A stretch of 64,000 nt of DNA, taken from assembly GCA_963920765.1 (NCBI GenBank), contig OY987244.1:22362358-22426357 (forward strand), given 5' to 3'. Position 1 is the stretch's first letter. The number at the start of each line of letters is the position of its first letter. The position numbers and the translations under genes are program-made. Source of the stretch: Ulota crispa. Taxonomy: Eukaryota > Streptophyta > Bryopsida > Orthotrichales > Orthotrichaceae. The notes under the pieces are model-generated. The model saw only the letters and a program-made list of their open reading frames with translations. It made no database searches and was not told the origin of the DNA. Positions 12,624-22,736 of the stretch are shown piece after piece.

Positions 12624-12944
12624 CACAGAAAATGAGGTTATAAATGCAAGTCTCCGCGTGATTGCCTTTTAGTTGCCAAATTGCGGCACACCGTTCATCG
12701 ACCATCGCCATTTTCTTGCAGGAAGATCCGATTACGACGGGTGGAAAGCTTCATGGAAATCGAAACCTGACCGACGGACTACCTCGGAGAGGAGGCTCAT
12801 ATTACTGGACATACGTCGTGGGGGCCAGTGAGGGTGGAAAAGCACTATTTTTTCCACCTGTCAGAAAATGTGAGAGTTCAGATATTTACTATCGGGAGAT
12901 TGAATTTGAGAATGGGAATTGATATGTACCACACCCTGGGAAAA

Positions 12945-13255
12945 TTTGAGATTTTTACCATCTTTGGATATTGAATTTAGACTTGGACTTAGAGACCATG
13001 ATTTAGTCTAAAGCCATAAAAGAGTTACAATTCAACAACACCCAATGAAAAAGTTTAGCTAGGGAGAAAAGAGTTACCTTTACTTTTGTTTGCAAAAAAA
13101 GATAAACATTTTCATTGGGTGTTGTTGAATTGCAACTTTTTATTTATAGTTTTAGACTAAATCATGATCTCTAAGTCCAAATTTGAATTCCAAATTCTCA
13201 AATTTAGCTTTTTGATGGTAGAAATCTAAAATTTTCCCCGAGGGTGTGATACAAT
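12945..13255. mobile_element. foldback element, family F copy 1
   Basis: The arms at about 12945-13055 and 13110-13255 are inverted copies. Matching blocks are TTCAACAACACCCAATGAAA against TTTCATTGGGTGTTGTTGAA, and GAGACCATGATTTAGTCTA against TAGACTAAATCATGATCTC. A central loop of about 50 bp separates them, and nothing is coded. A partial arm of the same family recurs at about 13288-13395, and a full relative sits at 18613-18931. Confidence 0.7.
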
Positions 13256-13399
13256 AATTGAAAAGGTGTGATACACATACCAATTCCCTTTGAAAATTTG
13301 GAATTCATGTTTGAATTCAAAAACCCTACTTTAGTCTCAGACCCTAGAGTGGGATACAATTGAACAACAAAAAAATATAGGGGGCAAATTATTACTATT

Positions 13400-14136
13400 A
13401 CCCTTGGGGAAAACTTTTCCGCCCTGACCCCACACCGACGTGTGTGCAGTAAACCTGAGCCCTCGGAGAGCTGTTATTTTTTTGAAATTTTTTATACAGT
13501 TCTTGTTCTTTACAATTGGCTCGAGGCAATTCGGCCGAGGTACTGTAACTATTTATGGCGAAGTTTGTTGAATTTTTCGGTTTCTCCGGAGAGAACTGTA
13601 TAGTTTGAGGCTAATTATAGAAATCTCTCAACATACTTTTATAAGGAATACTGGCTTACAAATGGCTTTCTCTGCTTAAAATTTTCCTATATACTTGGAC
13701 CTAGATCATGGAAGTTGTCGACGTCCGGTGATATGCAGCCAAATAAGATCAGTGGCTTTCGTATTGAGGAGTTTCTTGCAAAGTTGCGCCATTAATTTCT
13801 GCCATGGCGGATGCGTTTTGGTGTGCGCCATGTGTGTCTGTGACAGAGTCTTACTGCAAATAGCCCGACGCCCGAGAGTCCGCAACGAACAAGCAATCAT
13901 GGACTATTTTGGCTGCGGCTGAGACAAGACTCGAGGATTTGGAGGACGACTCCTCTGCACTCTCCGGTACAGTAGGTTCCGCACTTCCGCCGATCGATTC
14001 GCAAGAGTGGAAGGAGGTTGAATGTACAGTAACTTACAGTATTTGGTTGAGTGGCTGCACTTGCGTAAGGTATGTACACCCAAAAGTGACACTTACTTTA
14101 TATAGATATGGTAATTGGGAGGTTGTTTTGAGAATC
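13400..14136. other. composition-rich intergenic or upstream region
   Basis: Base composition is higher than in the flanking AT-rich DNA, but I find no convincing coding exon. Overlapping short frames occur on both strands. Given its place upstream of the DUF688 gene it may be distal promoter or the remnant of another gene. Confidence 0.3.
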
Positions 14137-14139
14137 TAA

Positions 14140-14437
14140 GAGCATCTCCATCCCGTAGACGTAACCAGTAACTCAATTTTTTTTGAGAGCGTTTTGTTCA
14201 ATTTTTCAGTGAACATGCACAACACAACACATGCTGTACCAACCGATAACCACTAGGCAACCACTGAGGTGCAAACAGTTGGCAAACCCTTACAAAATGA
14301 AAGAGAATAGTCTTCCGCATTAGCTGTTGCGTGGAAGTGAAAATCTGGAACTCTGGCGTGCACGGAGCGAAGTAGCATTTCTTGCTCTCGCAATAGTCAC
14401 GTTTGCGTGTGTGCTTGCGTTCGCGGTGGAGATGCTC
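14140..14437. mobile_element. Harbinger-like MITE with TAA duplication
   Basis: The terminal inverted repeats are GAGCATCTCCA (14140) and TGGAGATGCTC (ending 14437), directly flanked by TAA at 14137-14139 and 14438-14440. The GAGCATCTCCA type of end with a 3 bp TAA/TTA duplication is typical of Tourist/PIF-Harbinger MITEs in plants. 298 bp, non-coding, and about 1.5 kb upstream of the DUF688 start codon. Confidence 0.7.
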
Positions 14438-14820
14438 TAATGGCATGAGCTTGTTAGGAAATGGGGACACATTCAAGGAAAGTTGTCTTTGGAGTTTTCT
14501 GTGATCATATGAATAAAATATGAATTGTTGAAAGCAACTCTTATTGTAATCACTAAACTCTTAAAAAAGCGACAACAAAAAAACCATGTCACACTCAATC
14601 ATAAACAACCACTTATATAATTTCTATTTCCTTATGTTAACTTTTGTGTCTGATTTAGATGCATGTGTGTCTTATTTGGGTACAAAAGTGCTTATTGTTA
14701 AATTGTTAAATTTAATTTTAGATGTCACTAAATGGCTGGTGTTACTAATGGGTGTACGTACCTTATTTGTGGCTCGAATGACCTCCTGATAAAATGAATT
14801 CGTTTCATATGTCCTAAAAA

Positions 14821-14828
14821 TATATAAA
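14821..14828 (+). promoter_or_regulatory. candidate TATA box for the DUF688 gene
   Basis: TATATAAA sits at the point where AT-rich DNA gives way to the composition-rich leader. About 1.1 kb of probable leader, including an intron, would separate it from the start codon. A CACGTGG G-box core also occurs inside this leader near 15144. No transcript evidence is available. Confidence 0.35.
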
Positions 14829-15350
14829 CAAACTGGAGAGTGTATTTTTATCGGAGTTTTACTATAATGTAGAAAGCGAGAGTCACGGCAAGCGGCCACC
14901 AACATCGCCGCAGTCATTGGACAGGCACTCGTGTGCTCGTAAATGTGAGTGAAAAAGCAACGCTTGGTCATATCCCTGCTTCGCTGCCTCGTTTCCTTGC
15001 CGTGATTTGGTCGCTCAACGTGTGTGTGTGTGTGCCATTTCTATAACAGCCTTGGCAATACTTCCGGTCAAGTCCTTTCCTCACAGTTCGGACATCGTCT
15101 TCTTGCGCTTCCGGCACTCTTCAAGAGCTCAGGACCGTTCTATCACGTGGTGCAAGGAGAAAGATAATCCGCCTCCTGAGTATCTATTGCGCAGATTATT
15201 AATTTTCGTTTTCGGTTCCCTTTTATCAGAGTGTCTCTGGAAGCCATTCCCTCTAATCAGGTTGTCTCTTTGACGCTGCCGAGGGTTCTTGATATGTTGC
15301 ACATTGAAGACATCTTTTGAGTGGAGAATATCGTCCAATCCAGCTCGAAG

Positions 15351-15761
15351 GTGAGTGGTTTTCTTGTTGCAGCGACTGTGTATCATTCTTATTATGCTTC
15401 TATCTACCTTCTTGCACGAAAATCTACGTCGATGTTATATTACCATAGACTGATGGAAGATGCTATCACTTACTGTAAACGAATGCACCGAGATTCTGAA
15501 CCATGCGAACATTTGAGGACATGGATACTTTAGAGGGATGAATACGTGATGTGTCTAGTCTCGTGAACTGAAAAGTCTCTGTTTTCTCTTCAGACTGCCT
15601 GGTGGCTCTTGATTGTCCCAATAAAATTCTTATTGCGTTTTGTTGCTTTTGCATTCTACAGTTTCTAAGGAATCCTCTACTTTGAGGAGCATACGAGCTG
15701 ATAGCTTCATCTTCAGATTCTCTTCAATGTTGTATCAATTCAACCTTTGAATCTTCCGCAG
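15351..15761 (+). other. probable 5'-leader intron of the DUF688 gene
   Basis: A strong donor (CGAAG|GTGAGTGG) at 15351 and a pyrimidine-rich acceptor (AATCTTCCGCAG) ending at 15761 bound a 411 nt T-rich stretch. The intron lies wholly upstream of the start codon, as is common for plant leaders. The donor/acceptor pairing is my choice. A nearer acceptor (TTGTTGCAG near 15370) would give an intron far too short. Confidence 0.45.
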
Positions 15762-15839
15762 ATGCTGCTGCAGATGCGGAAACACGAGCAGGTGCAAGTA
15801 GCAGCAGTAGATCTTCCAAGAGAGTACCTGGCAGATTAA
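15762..15839 (+). promoter_or_regulatory. upstream ORF (25 codons) in the DUF688 leader
   Basis: The first ATG after the proposed leader intron opens a 25-codon frame (MLLQMRKHEQVQVAAVDLPR...) that ends at TAA 108 nt before the main start. It is in the same frame as the main gene but separated from it by stops. If it lies in the mature leader it would be expected to reduce initiation at the main ATG. That role is inference. Confidence 0.35.
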
Positions 15840-15947
15840 TACGCGCTGGAGAAAAACCATTGTGAGAGTGTCAGTCCAGACAGTGTCACGCAGAACATTT
15901 TGTGGCAAAGAGTTCAAAGAAATACTTGGAATGCGAAAGGGTCAGCG

Positions 15948-16727
15948 ATGAAGCAAGAGTACGAAATCCCAAGTTCCCCTGTGGCCATTCCATACAAGTG
16001 GGAAGCTGCACCGGGTACACCGATTGCAGAGGTCGTGCCGGTGAAGCCGCCAAAGGTTGAGCCGTGTAAGAGTCCACTCCGCCCTCCTCCCGGCGTTCGC
16101 AAACTAAGCAAGCCATTGGAGTTCAACACTTTCGAGCCAGAACGGCCCATAGCTGCCGAGGCGCAGCTCATTGAAAAGATCCTGAAGAAGCTGAACAAGT
16201 TACGAAGAAAATCGATGGTCGCAGCAGCGTGCTTCACTTCTGAAGCGCAACGCGTCATAGAACACAGCGGCATGTTGTTCCCCATGGACGAACTCGATGG
16301 ATGCAGCTACGACTCGGATACCATGAGCTCATTCGATCATCCAAGCACACCATACTCTTCTACCTCTTTTGAATCTGCTTTCTCCGAGCCTAGTTTCAGT
16401 CGACGAAACACAGGCTTCTCCCCTTCTCCTTACTTGACCCGAACGCCGCCATCGACACGTCGTTACGAGGACGTAGATGAATACTTCGACCTCAACAACG
16501 AGACTAATCTCCCTGGACCTCGCGAGTCGGCTTGGCACGTCCAACACTCCTCAGAGCTCAGGCCTCCTCCTGGTACAGTGAAAGTTCAAATCCGACGGTC
16601 TTACAGTGCCTTGCTTCCCACAATTCTGCGCCACTCGTCATCCTCTCGCAGCTTGAAGCAAATGTCGCTCGGGCGCCCCTTTCGATGGTCCAAGTCGACG
16701 AAACAGCTCGAGTTGGGGAAAATGTAG
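15948..16727 (+). CDS. DUF688-family protein
   Basis: Encodes 259 aa in a single exon. The start chosen is the ATG at 15948 (MKQEYEIPSSP). The open frame extends upstream only to a TTG, and the ATG places the family motif near the N terminus as expected. Residues 14-25 read IPYKWEAAPGTP, the signature of plant DUF688 proteins. It is followed by a proline-rich LRPPPGVRKL near residue 44, a basic helix near residues 72-94 (EAQLIEKILKKLNKLRRKSM), a Ser/Thr-rich middle, a second RPPPG near residue 216, and a basic Ser-rich C terminus (LRHSSSSRSLKQ). There is no signal peptide or membrane segment. It is shorter than many flowering-plant members. The molecular function of the family is not established. 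Base composition and codon use differ clearly from the surrounding AT-rich DNA, and there is no sign of decay. Confidence 0.85.
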   Translation: MKQEYEIPSSPVAIPYKWEAAPGTPIAEVVPVKPPKVEPCKSPLRPPPGVRKLSKPLEFNTFEPERPIAAEAQLIEKILKKLNKLRRKSMVAAACFTSEAQRVIEHSGMLFPMDELDGCSYDSDTMSSFDHPSTPYSSTSFESAFSEPSFSRRNTGFSPSPYLTRTPPSTRRYEDVDEYFDLNNETNLPGPRESAWHVQHSSELRPPPGTVKVQIRRSYSALLPTILRHSSSSRSLKQMSLGRPFRWSKSTKQLELGKM

Positions 16728-18149
16728 CTTGTCTGTATAAAATAGTAGATTTCCTTTCACAAATTTCACTCTCATGCGGCCATTGATCCCTCCTCACTCA
16801 ATATGCATCTACTGCCATTGCTTCAGTGCCACCCGTGTAGTCAATTCTCCTCTTCTTACTAGATCATCAGAGACGAGGATCACTACACCGTGTCCTGTTA
16901 TGGTTCAGTCCGCCCAGTGCCCTGGAATCCCCCCTTCGGTATTTGCAAGTAGTTGTAAACGAGAGTGGACCCTTTAGAGCTTGACAAGATAGTGAAAACA
17001 GAGTGTATCAAAACTTAGGAATAGGTTTCAGCACGAATTCAAGAGCTGTGCGTTTCTCTTCTTTTCTGCTTGCTTGGATGCAAGTGGTTAATCTTTGATA
17101 GTGGTCAGGATCTCAGATCCGTAAGTTTTGTTTCTACAAGAGCTGAGTAATCAATGATAGCATCTCTCTCTCGTGAGTCTCGTCTGAGATCGTCAGAGTG
17201 TTCATTGTATTCTTTACTGATTTTCTTCTGTCTGCTGTGTGCTTCTGAGCTCCTTAAATGTGTACTGTGAAGATCACAATTAGAGGTACGTTTTTAATTT
17301 AATTACAGTAACGAAAAAAAAACGCTTCCATCTTTAAAACTTTGGATTCAATTAAAGATCCATGATGGGATTGTGGTAGGCACTGAACTTTTCATGTGGG
17401 TTATTTTTTGTTGGCACTTGTGATGAGCAGACCAGCTTACAGAGGGTAACAAGTTCAAAATTTGAACTAACATCTCATAGCATTTTTTCGCAACATGGAA
17501 AGTTTAAAATAATACCGTTGCATTTTTTTTGGAATTGTGTATTTGAGACAAAAATCTATACATTTCATTGTATTGGCTGTCGTTCCTACATTCTTGCACT
17601 TTTTCTATTCTCTTGGGGTTCAAGACACCCTATGATCTCATGCACTAGAGTTCATCTTGAGATTTTAGTAGGCATAGAGCCAGCCTTCATCCTTTCAAGA
17701 ACGGCCTTCTTTCCCAATATGTGGAATATGTGATTTTTTTTTTTTTTGTTTTTTTTTGTTAATTTTTTTCACCTCAGTAAAATATGGTAATTAAAAATTT
17801 TACACTAGAAAATCAACTTGAGGAGTTTATAATTTATATTGGGATTCAAAGACTCTGAAACGTACTATTTTGGTGAAAGAGATAAAATTGACCAACAAAA
17901 AAATAGAGGCTTAGTTTTACTAATATTTACGTTTTTTAAGAAAATTGGAGTTTTTTATTCCTAAGTTTGCATATTAATAAAGAAGGGGTTTCTTAAGAAG
18001 ATAGAGGCCGGTCTTCTGTCAAAAATCTCTACCCTAGATATATTCTAATGGACAGGCCTTATGGTTGACAATAGCATACAAGTGTTCAATTTCCTCTAAA
18101 TCCTTAAAAATAACAAAATGTTAAAGATATTTGAAATGTGGATAATTTA
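16728..18149 (+). other. 3' region of the DUF688 gene and following intergenic DNA
   Basis: Composition stays gene-like to about 17280, so the first 500 bases are probably 3' UTR and flank. After that it becomes AT-rich. No further gene is supported. Confidence 0.4.
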
Positions 18150-18405
18150 AACGCGTTATTTGTTAAATTGGGAAAATCATTACATTTTGGGACTTTTGAA
18201 GGTTTCAGGTGACCACCTAAAATTAAGCTCACAACATTTTTTTGGTACTCGTGCTCTCACTTGAGAGGAGGAATTTGCAAGAGAAAAATTCTTAGTGGCT
18301 CAGATTAAATTTGATACCTTCAAATTTAATTTAAGGTGGCTTTTTGGGTTTAAGGTGGAGTACAAAATGGTACCTTTTTTTTCCAATTTAATGAATAAGG
18401 CGTTT
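18150..18405. mobile_element. MITE, family M copy 1
   Basis: The ends are inverted: AACGCGTTATTTGTTAAATTGG on the left, and AACGCCTTATTCATTAAATTGG as the reverse complement of the right end. TTA flanks both sides, giving a 3 bp duplication. About 256 bp, non-coding. Related copies lie at 57861-59218 and 60533-60784 and share the inner block around TTTTGGGACTTTTGAAGGTTT. Confidence 0.65.
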
Positions 18406-18612
18406 TATAAAAGAAATTGATCTATGCACACTTGGGGTTTGTTATATGTAGACCCACTTCAAGAAAACTTGTCCAAATTGACATGTCCAAATTGACTAAA
18501 TGTGTTCAAAATGACAAAAAAACGTCCCCCAATGACAAAAAAAATGTCCAAATCAACATGGCCAAATCTATAAAAACTATCCAAATTGACACAGTTCCCT
18601 TATAGTGACCTC

Positions 18613-18931
18613 GGGGTAAATTTTACATTTTTACATCAACAAGTTGAATTTGGAAAATTTGAATTCATATTTTTTATTTTGAGACCTTGATTTAGTTTAG
18701 AATCACACATGAGGATACAATTGAACAATGCCTAGTGTAAAAGCTTAGCTTTTTTTTACAAACAAAGGTAAAAGTAATACTTAACCCCCTAGTTAAACTT
18801 TTCCATTGGGTGTTGTACAATTGTATCCTCCTTTATGGTACCAGACTAAATCAAGGTCTCTAAATCCAAATCTAAATTCAAATTTTCCAAAGTCAACTAG
18901 CTGATGGTAAAAATATAAAATTTACCCCCAT
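18613..18931. mobile_element. foldback element, family F copy 2
   Basis: The inverted arms begin with GGGTAAATTTTACATTTTTAC and end with its near-complement (GTAAAAATATAAAATTTACCCCC). Inner matches include ACAATTGAACAATGCCTAGTG against the TTGGGTGTTGTACAATTGT region. It is the same family as 12945-13255, with the same order of blocks (a GAGACCTTGATTTAGT-type block and a TTGGGTGTTG block). Confidence 0.7.
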
Positions 18932-20058
18932 GTACATGTAACAAACCCAAGGTGTGCCTTTATCAATGACGCTAGGACGCAAGCCTCAAGCGGGAAGCAT
19001 GCGAGCCTCGAGCGGGAATTCCATGAGCATGGGCTAGAATTTTGGTTTAATTTACATTTTGGTATTGGGATTTTACATCTTTGTTAAAAATTCCGCAAGG
19101 TTTAGATATTTTTGGTGGCGAAAGTGCCAATGGGGACCTATGACCATGGCAATAGTAGGCACCTATGACCGTGGAAGTGTAATCGGCATTTGCAATTACT
19201 GGGACCTCCAAGAATGTTGTTCAGAGGTATGATGTTCTAGGGAGCCAAAAGAGAGTATTGAGGTGGACTACAGGGACGTAATAGTTCTAATAGGTATTGA
19301 AGAAAACATTAATAAGTATGATTATGAGAACATGTGTGAAGGGAACTTGCGGTTTGAAGATTTGTAAGCTTCTTGGTCAGGATAGAGAGGGGGTTGGTTT
19401 AGGAAAAAATTCAGATGCTTGAATCAGAACTGATGCACTTCGAAGTAGGGGGTATGGCTTATAGGTGGACTAGATCGTACATCACGTTCATGGATGTCAT
19501 GCTTACAAAGGAAAAGGCTGAGTAATGCAGTTTTAAGGAAAAGAATTTATTGCATTGTAAGGGTGCCAATAGTGAAGGGTTAAAGGTTAACTAAATAAGA
19601 ATAGGTACAGAAAGTTGGTTTTAGGGATGGTGCATTTAGAATTACCAGGATTACTTTGACAACAACAAAGGCATAGATAAGAAACTACACTTCTGAGGTA
19701 AAAATGCTTGATTGTAATTCATTGTCATGAATAAAATGTGCTAAAAATACTGTCAACCAAAGAGGATGGAGACCTAAAATTCAGCAGAGGAAAAGAGCAA
19801 CTAGCAGAGCTAACAATCTGGATAACCCTGCTTCTTTGTCTTAATGATCTTTGCTGCAATCTGTAAAGTCTTCATTTCATAATAGCTCAAGCTTGGAACG
19901 TGCACAAATTTATGCTTCACAATGTCTATGACACAAATGCAACAAAACATGAAATACAGGTGTTTACAGTTCACATACTATTGTTGTCCTCCAATCGTAG
20001 ATGCAGCCATATAGGAAAAATCTGGACAAGTACACCTTGAAAAATTCCCTATAATGAT
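18932..20058. other. gene-free stretch downstream of the MULE-like gene
   Basis: A short duplicated motif (GCCTCAAGCGGGAAGCATGCGA / GCCTCGAGCGGGAATTCC) lies near 18972-19020. Otherwise no gene is supported. It lies just beyond the 3' end of the minus-strand MULE-like gene, so part may be its 3' flank. Confidence 0.4.
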
Positions 20059-20527
20059 TCAATAAATGTTCTTTGAATCCTGCGTCCTAGTTTCCAAGGT
20101 GACAATTGCTCCAAGTCTAAGCAATGGTTGCAATGTCACTCCAAGAATATTTCTTGTAACATTACTTGCAGTCTCCCATTTGTTTCTTTGCTTAGTCGTT
20201 GGTATGTTGGTAATGCGTCGAATTGTACAATTATGCCTCCTTGTTGGATAAGAGTCTAGATTTGGGGGTGACTTCTCAGTGTAAAATTCGCATTCAAAGT
20301 CTGTAGATGAAGTAAATAGTTGTCTCAGTGACAATGTGGGCCTTTCTTGCAGGCGAAACCCTGCATGCTGCAAAAATATGGACTCCTCATGAGAAAGATT
20401 TGTCCTTGGGAAGATAGGCCACACCTCCGGAACCTCAGGCCAATCCAAAACAAAATTCCTCTTAAATCCTGAAACACATTGATGCATGTCATCGGGGCAA
20501 AACCAAAAATCGGTGCTGACCTTCCGT
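20059..20527 (-). pseudogene. C-terminal part of the MULE-like gene, cut off by the LTR element
   Basis: On the minus strand an open stretch runs from the left edge of the retrotransposon to a stop near 20059. It starts KVSTDFWFCPDDMHQCVSGF and includes DWPEVPEVWPIFPRTN and LDSYPTRRHNCTIRR. Its frame agrees with the stretch ending at 31096 on the other side of the retrotransposon once the 4 bp duplication is allowed for. It is therefore the last part of the gene described at 31096-36005. The Cys/His/Trp-rich character (FWFCPDD, HNCTIRR) suggests a zinc-binding tail, but I know no named domain for it. Separated from its promoter by 10.6 kb of inserted DNA, it cannot be made as part of a normal transcript. 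Confidence 0.65.
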
Positions 20528-20532
20528 TGTCC

Positions 20533-20552
20533 TGATGGAGATATCTCCATCA
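20533..20552. repeat. perfect 20 bp palindrome at the LTR edge
   Basis: TGATGGAGATATCTCCATCA is identical to its reverse complement and starts five bases inside the LTR. It recurs at 28942-28961, and with a worn left edge in the solo LTR at about 40811-40828. Confidence 0.85.
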
Positions 20553-20794
20553 TATAGATATTCGTTATATGTTTATGTTTGTGTTGATTTCAATAAATCA
20601 ACAGTTGAGGCAAAAGGGGTGGTCGTGGTGAGGATCACGGTTTGGTGACAACGCAGCGGCCATAGATTCCAGTGCGCTGCGCCGTCTTGTCACATGCACA
20701 ACTCAGGGGAGTAGGTAGCGGGTTGGCTGGGCCAATTTCCTGCCTCACTAGCTGCCAAGCCGTGAGCCGCCGTCACCGCTCGACGAGTCCGATG

Positions 20795-20845
20795 GGATTC
20801 GAACCCGGACCGGCGGGCGACCAGAGACGACCGCTTCTCCAGCCA
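20795..20845 (-). repeat. tRNA-like (Pol III promoter-like) segment inside the LTR
   Basis: On the minus strand, GGTTCGAATCC (20805 to 20795) is a canonical B-box. TGGCTGGAGAAGCGG (20845 to 20831) resembles an A-box 25 nt upstream. The spacing and arms do not give a good tRNA cloverleaf, so this is at most a tRNA-derived relic, such as a captured SINE. It is repeated identically in the 3' LTR. In the solo LTR its CpG-containing positions have changed. Confidence 0.4.
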
Positions 20846-22131
20846 ACCAAGTCCACGACTTGGCGACTGAAGACAAGCGTTTGACGCTATTATATGCTCG
20901 CAAGGGCACGTGGCCACTTTACGATGGCATTTATTTTGTAATTTAATCATTTTCATATGTTTATCTAGATGTTTTGGAAGGCTCATATATTTTGCCTTTG
21001 TTTGAATAAAAATACTAAGGGTTTAGAAGTCAATAGGAAAGGTGTGAAAGGAGAAAAGGTTTGGCATCTATGGTGGGGTTAGGATAGGGAGGGCATGGGC
21101 TGATGTGCCTCACCTCCCTACCTTAGATAGGGTCGAAATTGTGGAGGAAAGATCCCTTAGTTGTTGGAAGTTAGTGTATGAGTGTTGGTGGGAAGAAGGA
21201 GAAAAATCCCGAAACTTTGATGGGAGATTTTTTTCTGTGTATACGTGATTTTGAATTGAAATTTGAGGAGGTTGTTTCTTGTGTGATTACCTTTCCAAAA
21301 TGAGTTTGCAAGTTTGATTTGAAGTTGTGATGCAAAAGTTATGAGTGTTTGAATTTTGGAGTCAAAAAGCCAAACTATGAAAAAAGGCTGAGACTTCGAC
21401 AAGCCATAACTTATGATCTGTATATCATTTTGCAACAAGATTTGGAGAGAGTGTTTATCTTATTATTGGCTTTCTAGAAAGTCTTTAAACTTGAGGTTTG
21501 AAGCTTGGACAAGAAAGTTATGGAAGTGTGAAGGTTTGGAGGTGGCTGCCCTTTTGTTAGGAGAAAGCCGAGATTTTGAAGAGCTACAATTTTTGGACAG
21601 TATGAGATTTTCTTTTCAAAATTTTAGGAGTGATAGTTTGTTGTCATAGCTTTTCAAATTGTCTTTAATCATTTCATTTGGAGTTTTATTGAAGAAGTTA
21701 TAGTGGGTAGAAGTTGCGGGTTTGGGTGCTCTCTAAAAAATTGAGACCCACACTTTGATTGACTAGAGCTTTCGGACAAAGTTTTGTTTTGAAGTGCAAA
21801 TTTTATGGGTTGAAGCCAGTGATATCATCTTTCTAAATTGATATCACGTTTCTATGGGTGATGTATAGAACAAAAGTTATAGAGGTTTTTAGAGGCAGTG
21901 TTTAGTTTGTAAAGAGGAAGAAGAGCCTCTACTTTGAACTCGCATAACTTTTGGACAGTATCTTAGATTGAGTTGAAATTTAGAGGGATGTTAGAAGGTT
22001 AGGAGAGCTTTTCAAATTGCTATTACACTTAGCATTTGAATCTTTGAGCCATCAGTGGCATTAGATAGAAGGTTGCTGCTTTTTCTAGGACTTGTTATTT
22101 GTGATTTTCCCCATTGTTTTTATTAAAACAT

Positions 22132-22197
22132 GAAGACTTGAAGACTTGAAGACATGAAGACTTGAAGATCTGAAGATATGAAGATTTCAAGAGGAAT
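22132..22197 (+). repeat. GAAGACTT-type short tandem repeat
   Basis: Seven or so degenerate copies of an 8-9 bp unit (GAAGACTT, GAAGACAT, GAAGATCT) near the inner third of the LTR. It is also present in the 3' LTR and the solo LTR. Confidence 0.7.
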
Positions 22198-22736
22198 GTT
22201 TTGGGTTTATTTTTTATGTATGTGTGGGATGTGGCTTTGTTATTCCTAGCCGGTTTTGGAGGCTCGTTTGTCAATTCATTTCCATTCTGTTTTGTAAACC
22301 TTGTTGCGGGCAGTTTGGGTTAAACCAAACTTAACCCCATTTATTGTCGTGGTGACGAAGTGGGATTAATCACCCACATGGTCGAGACTTGCTCTGTTCT
22401 CACGATCTGGAGTTTTGGCCAGCAGATCGTGAATTTGATTTTAGGATCCCGTCATACGGACGGCAGCTCGTGTCTGCTGTCCCGATCTACCCGTCCCGTA
22501 TCCAGTGGGCTCTTATCCCTACCTTGACCCTTATACCCTTAGAGCCAGCCACAGGATAGGCCAACAGAAGACTGAAGATTGAAGATTTGAAGAGAAGATC
22601 AAGATTGACAACGTTTTCAGTCGGCAACGCACGATCGCAGCAAGACACCCTGCGTGTTCCCAAGGCGCGCTCCTCTCAACCCGACATTTGGTGCTTCCAC
22701 TGAGAGAGCTTTGGGGCGATTATTGTGTTTGTTGAT

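Larger units (their letters stand above)
20528..22686 (+). repeat. 5' LTR
   Basis: 2159 bp, TGTCCTG...CGACA. It holds a 20 bp perfect palindrome at the outer edge, a tRNA-like segment in antisense, and a short GAAGACTT-type tandem repeat near the inner edge. Just inside, TGGTGCTTCCACTGAGAG (from 22689) is in the place of a primer-binding site; I could not assign the tRNA. Confidence 0.92.

Noticed and set aside
15007-15533. Short open frames in the DUF688 leader as separate genes
   Set aside because: They overlap each other on both strands, and the proposed leader intron runs through them. Leader sequence explains the composition.
15900-15947. An upstream start for the DUF688 protein at 15900
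   Set aside because: The codon there is TTG. The first ATG in frame is at 15948 and places the IPYKWE motif near the N terminus as in the family.
20774-20806. Hammerhead-ribozyme-like string in the LTR (CGACGAGTCCGATGGGATTCGAA)
   Set aside because: It lacks the invariant CUGANGA and GAAA core arrangement; the similarity is limited to GAGTCC and a nearby GAA.
20795-20845. A functional tRNA gene on the minus strand
   Set aside because: The A-box/B-box spacing is short and the arms do not form a cloverleaf, so only a tRNA-derived relic is claimed.
20672-20986. Open frames of 70 and 98 codons inside the LTRs
   Set aside because: They occur identically in both LTRs, are broken in the solo LTR, and overlap the tRNA-like segment on opposite strands. 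They are by-products of LTR sequence.
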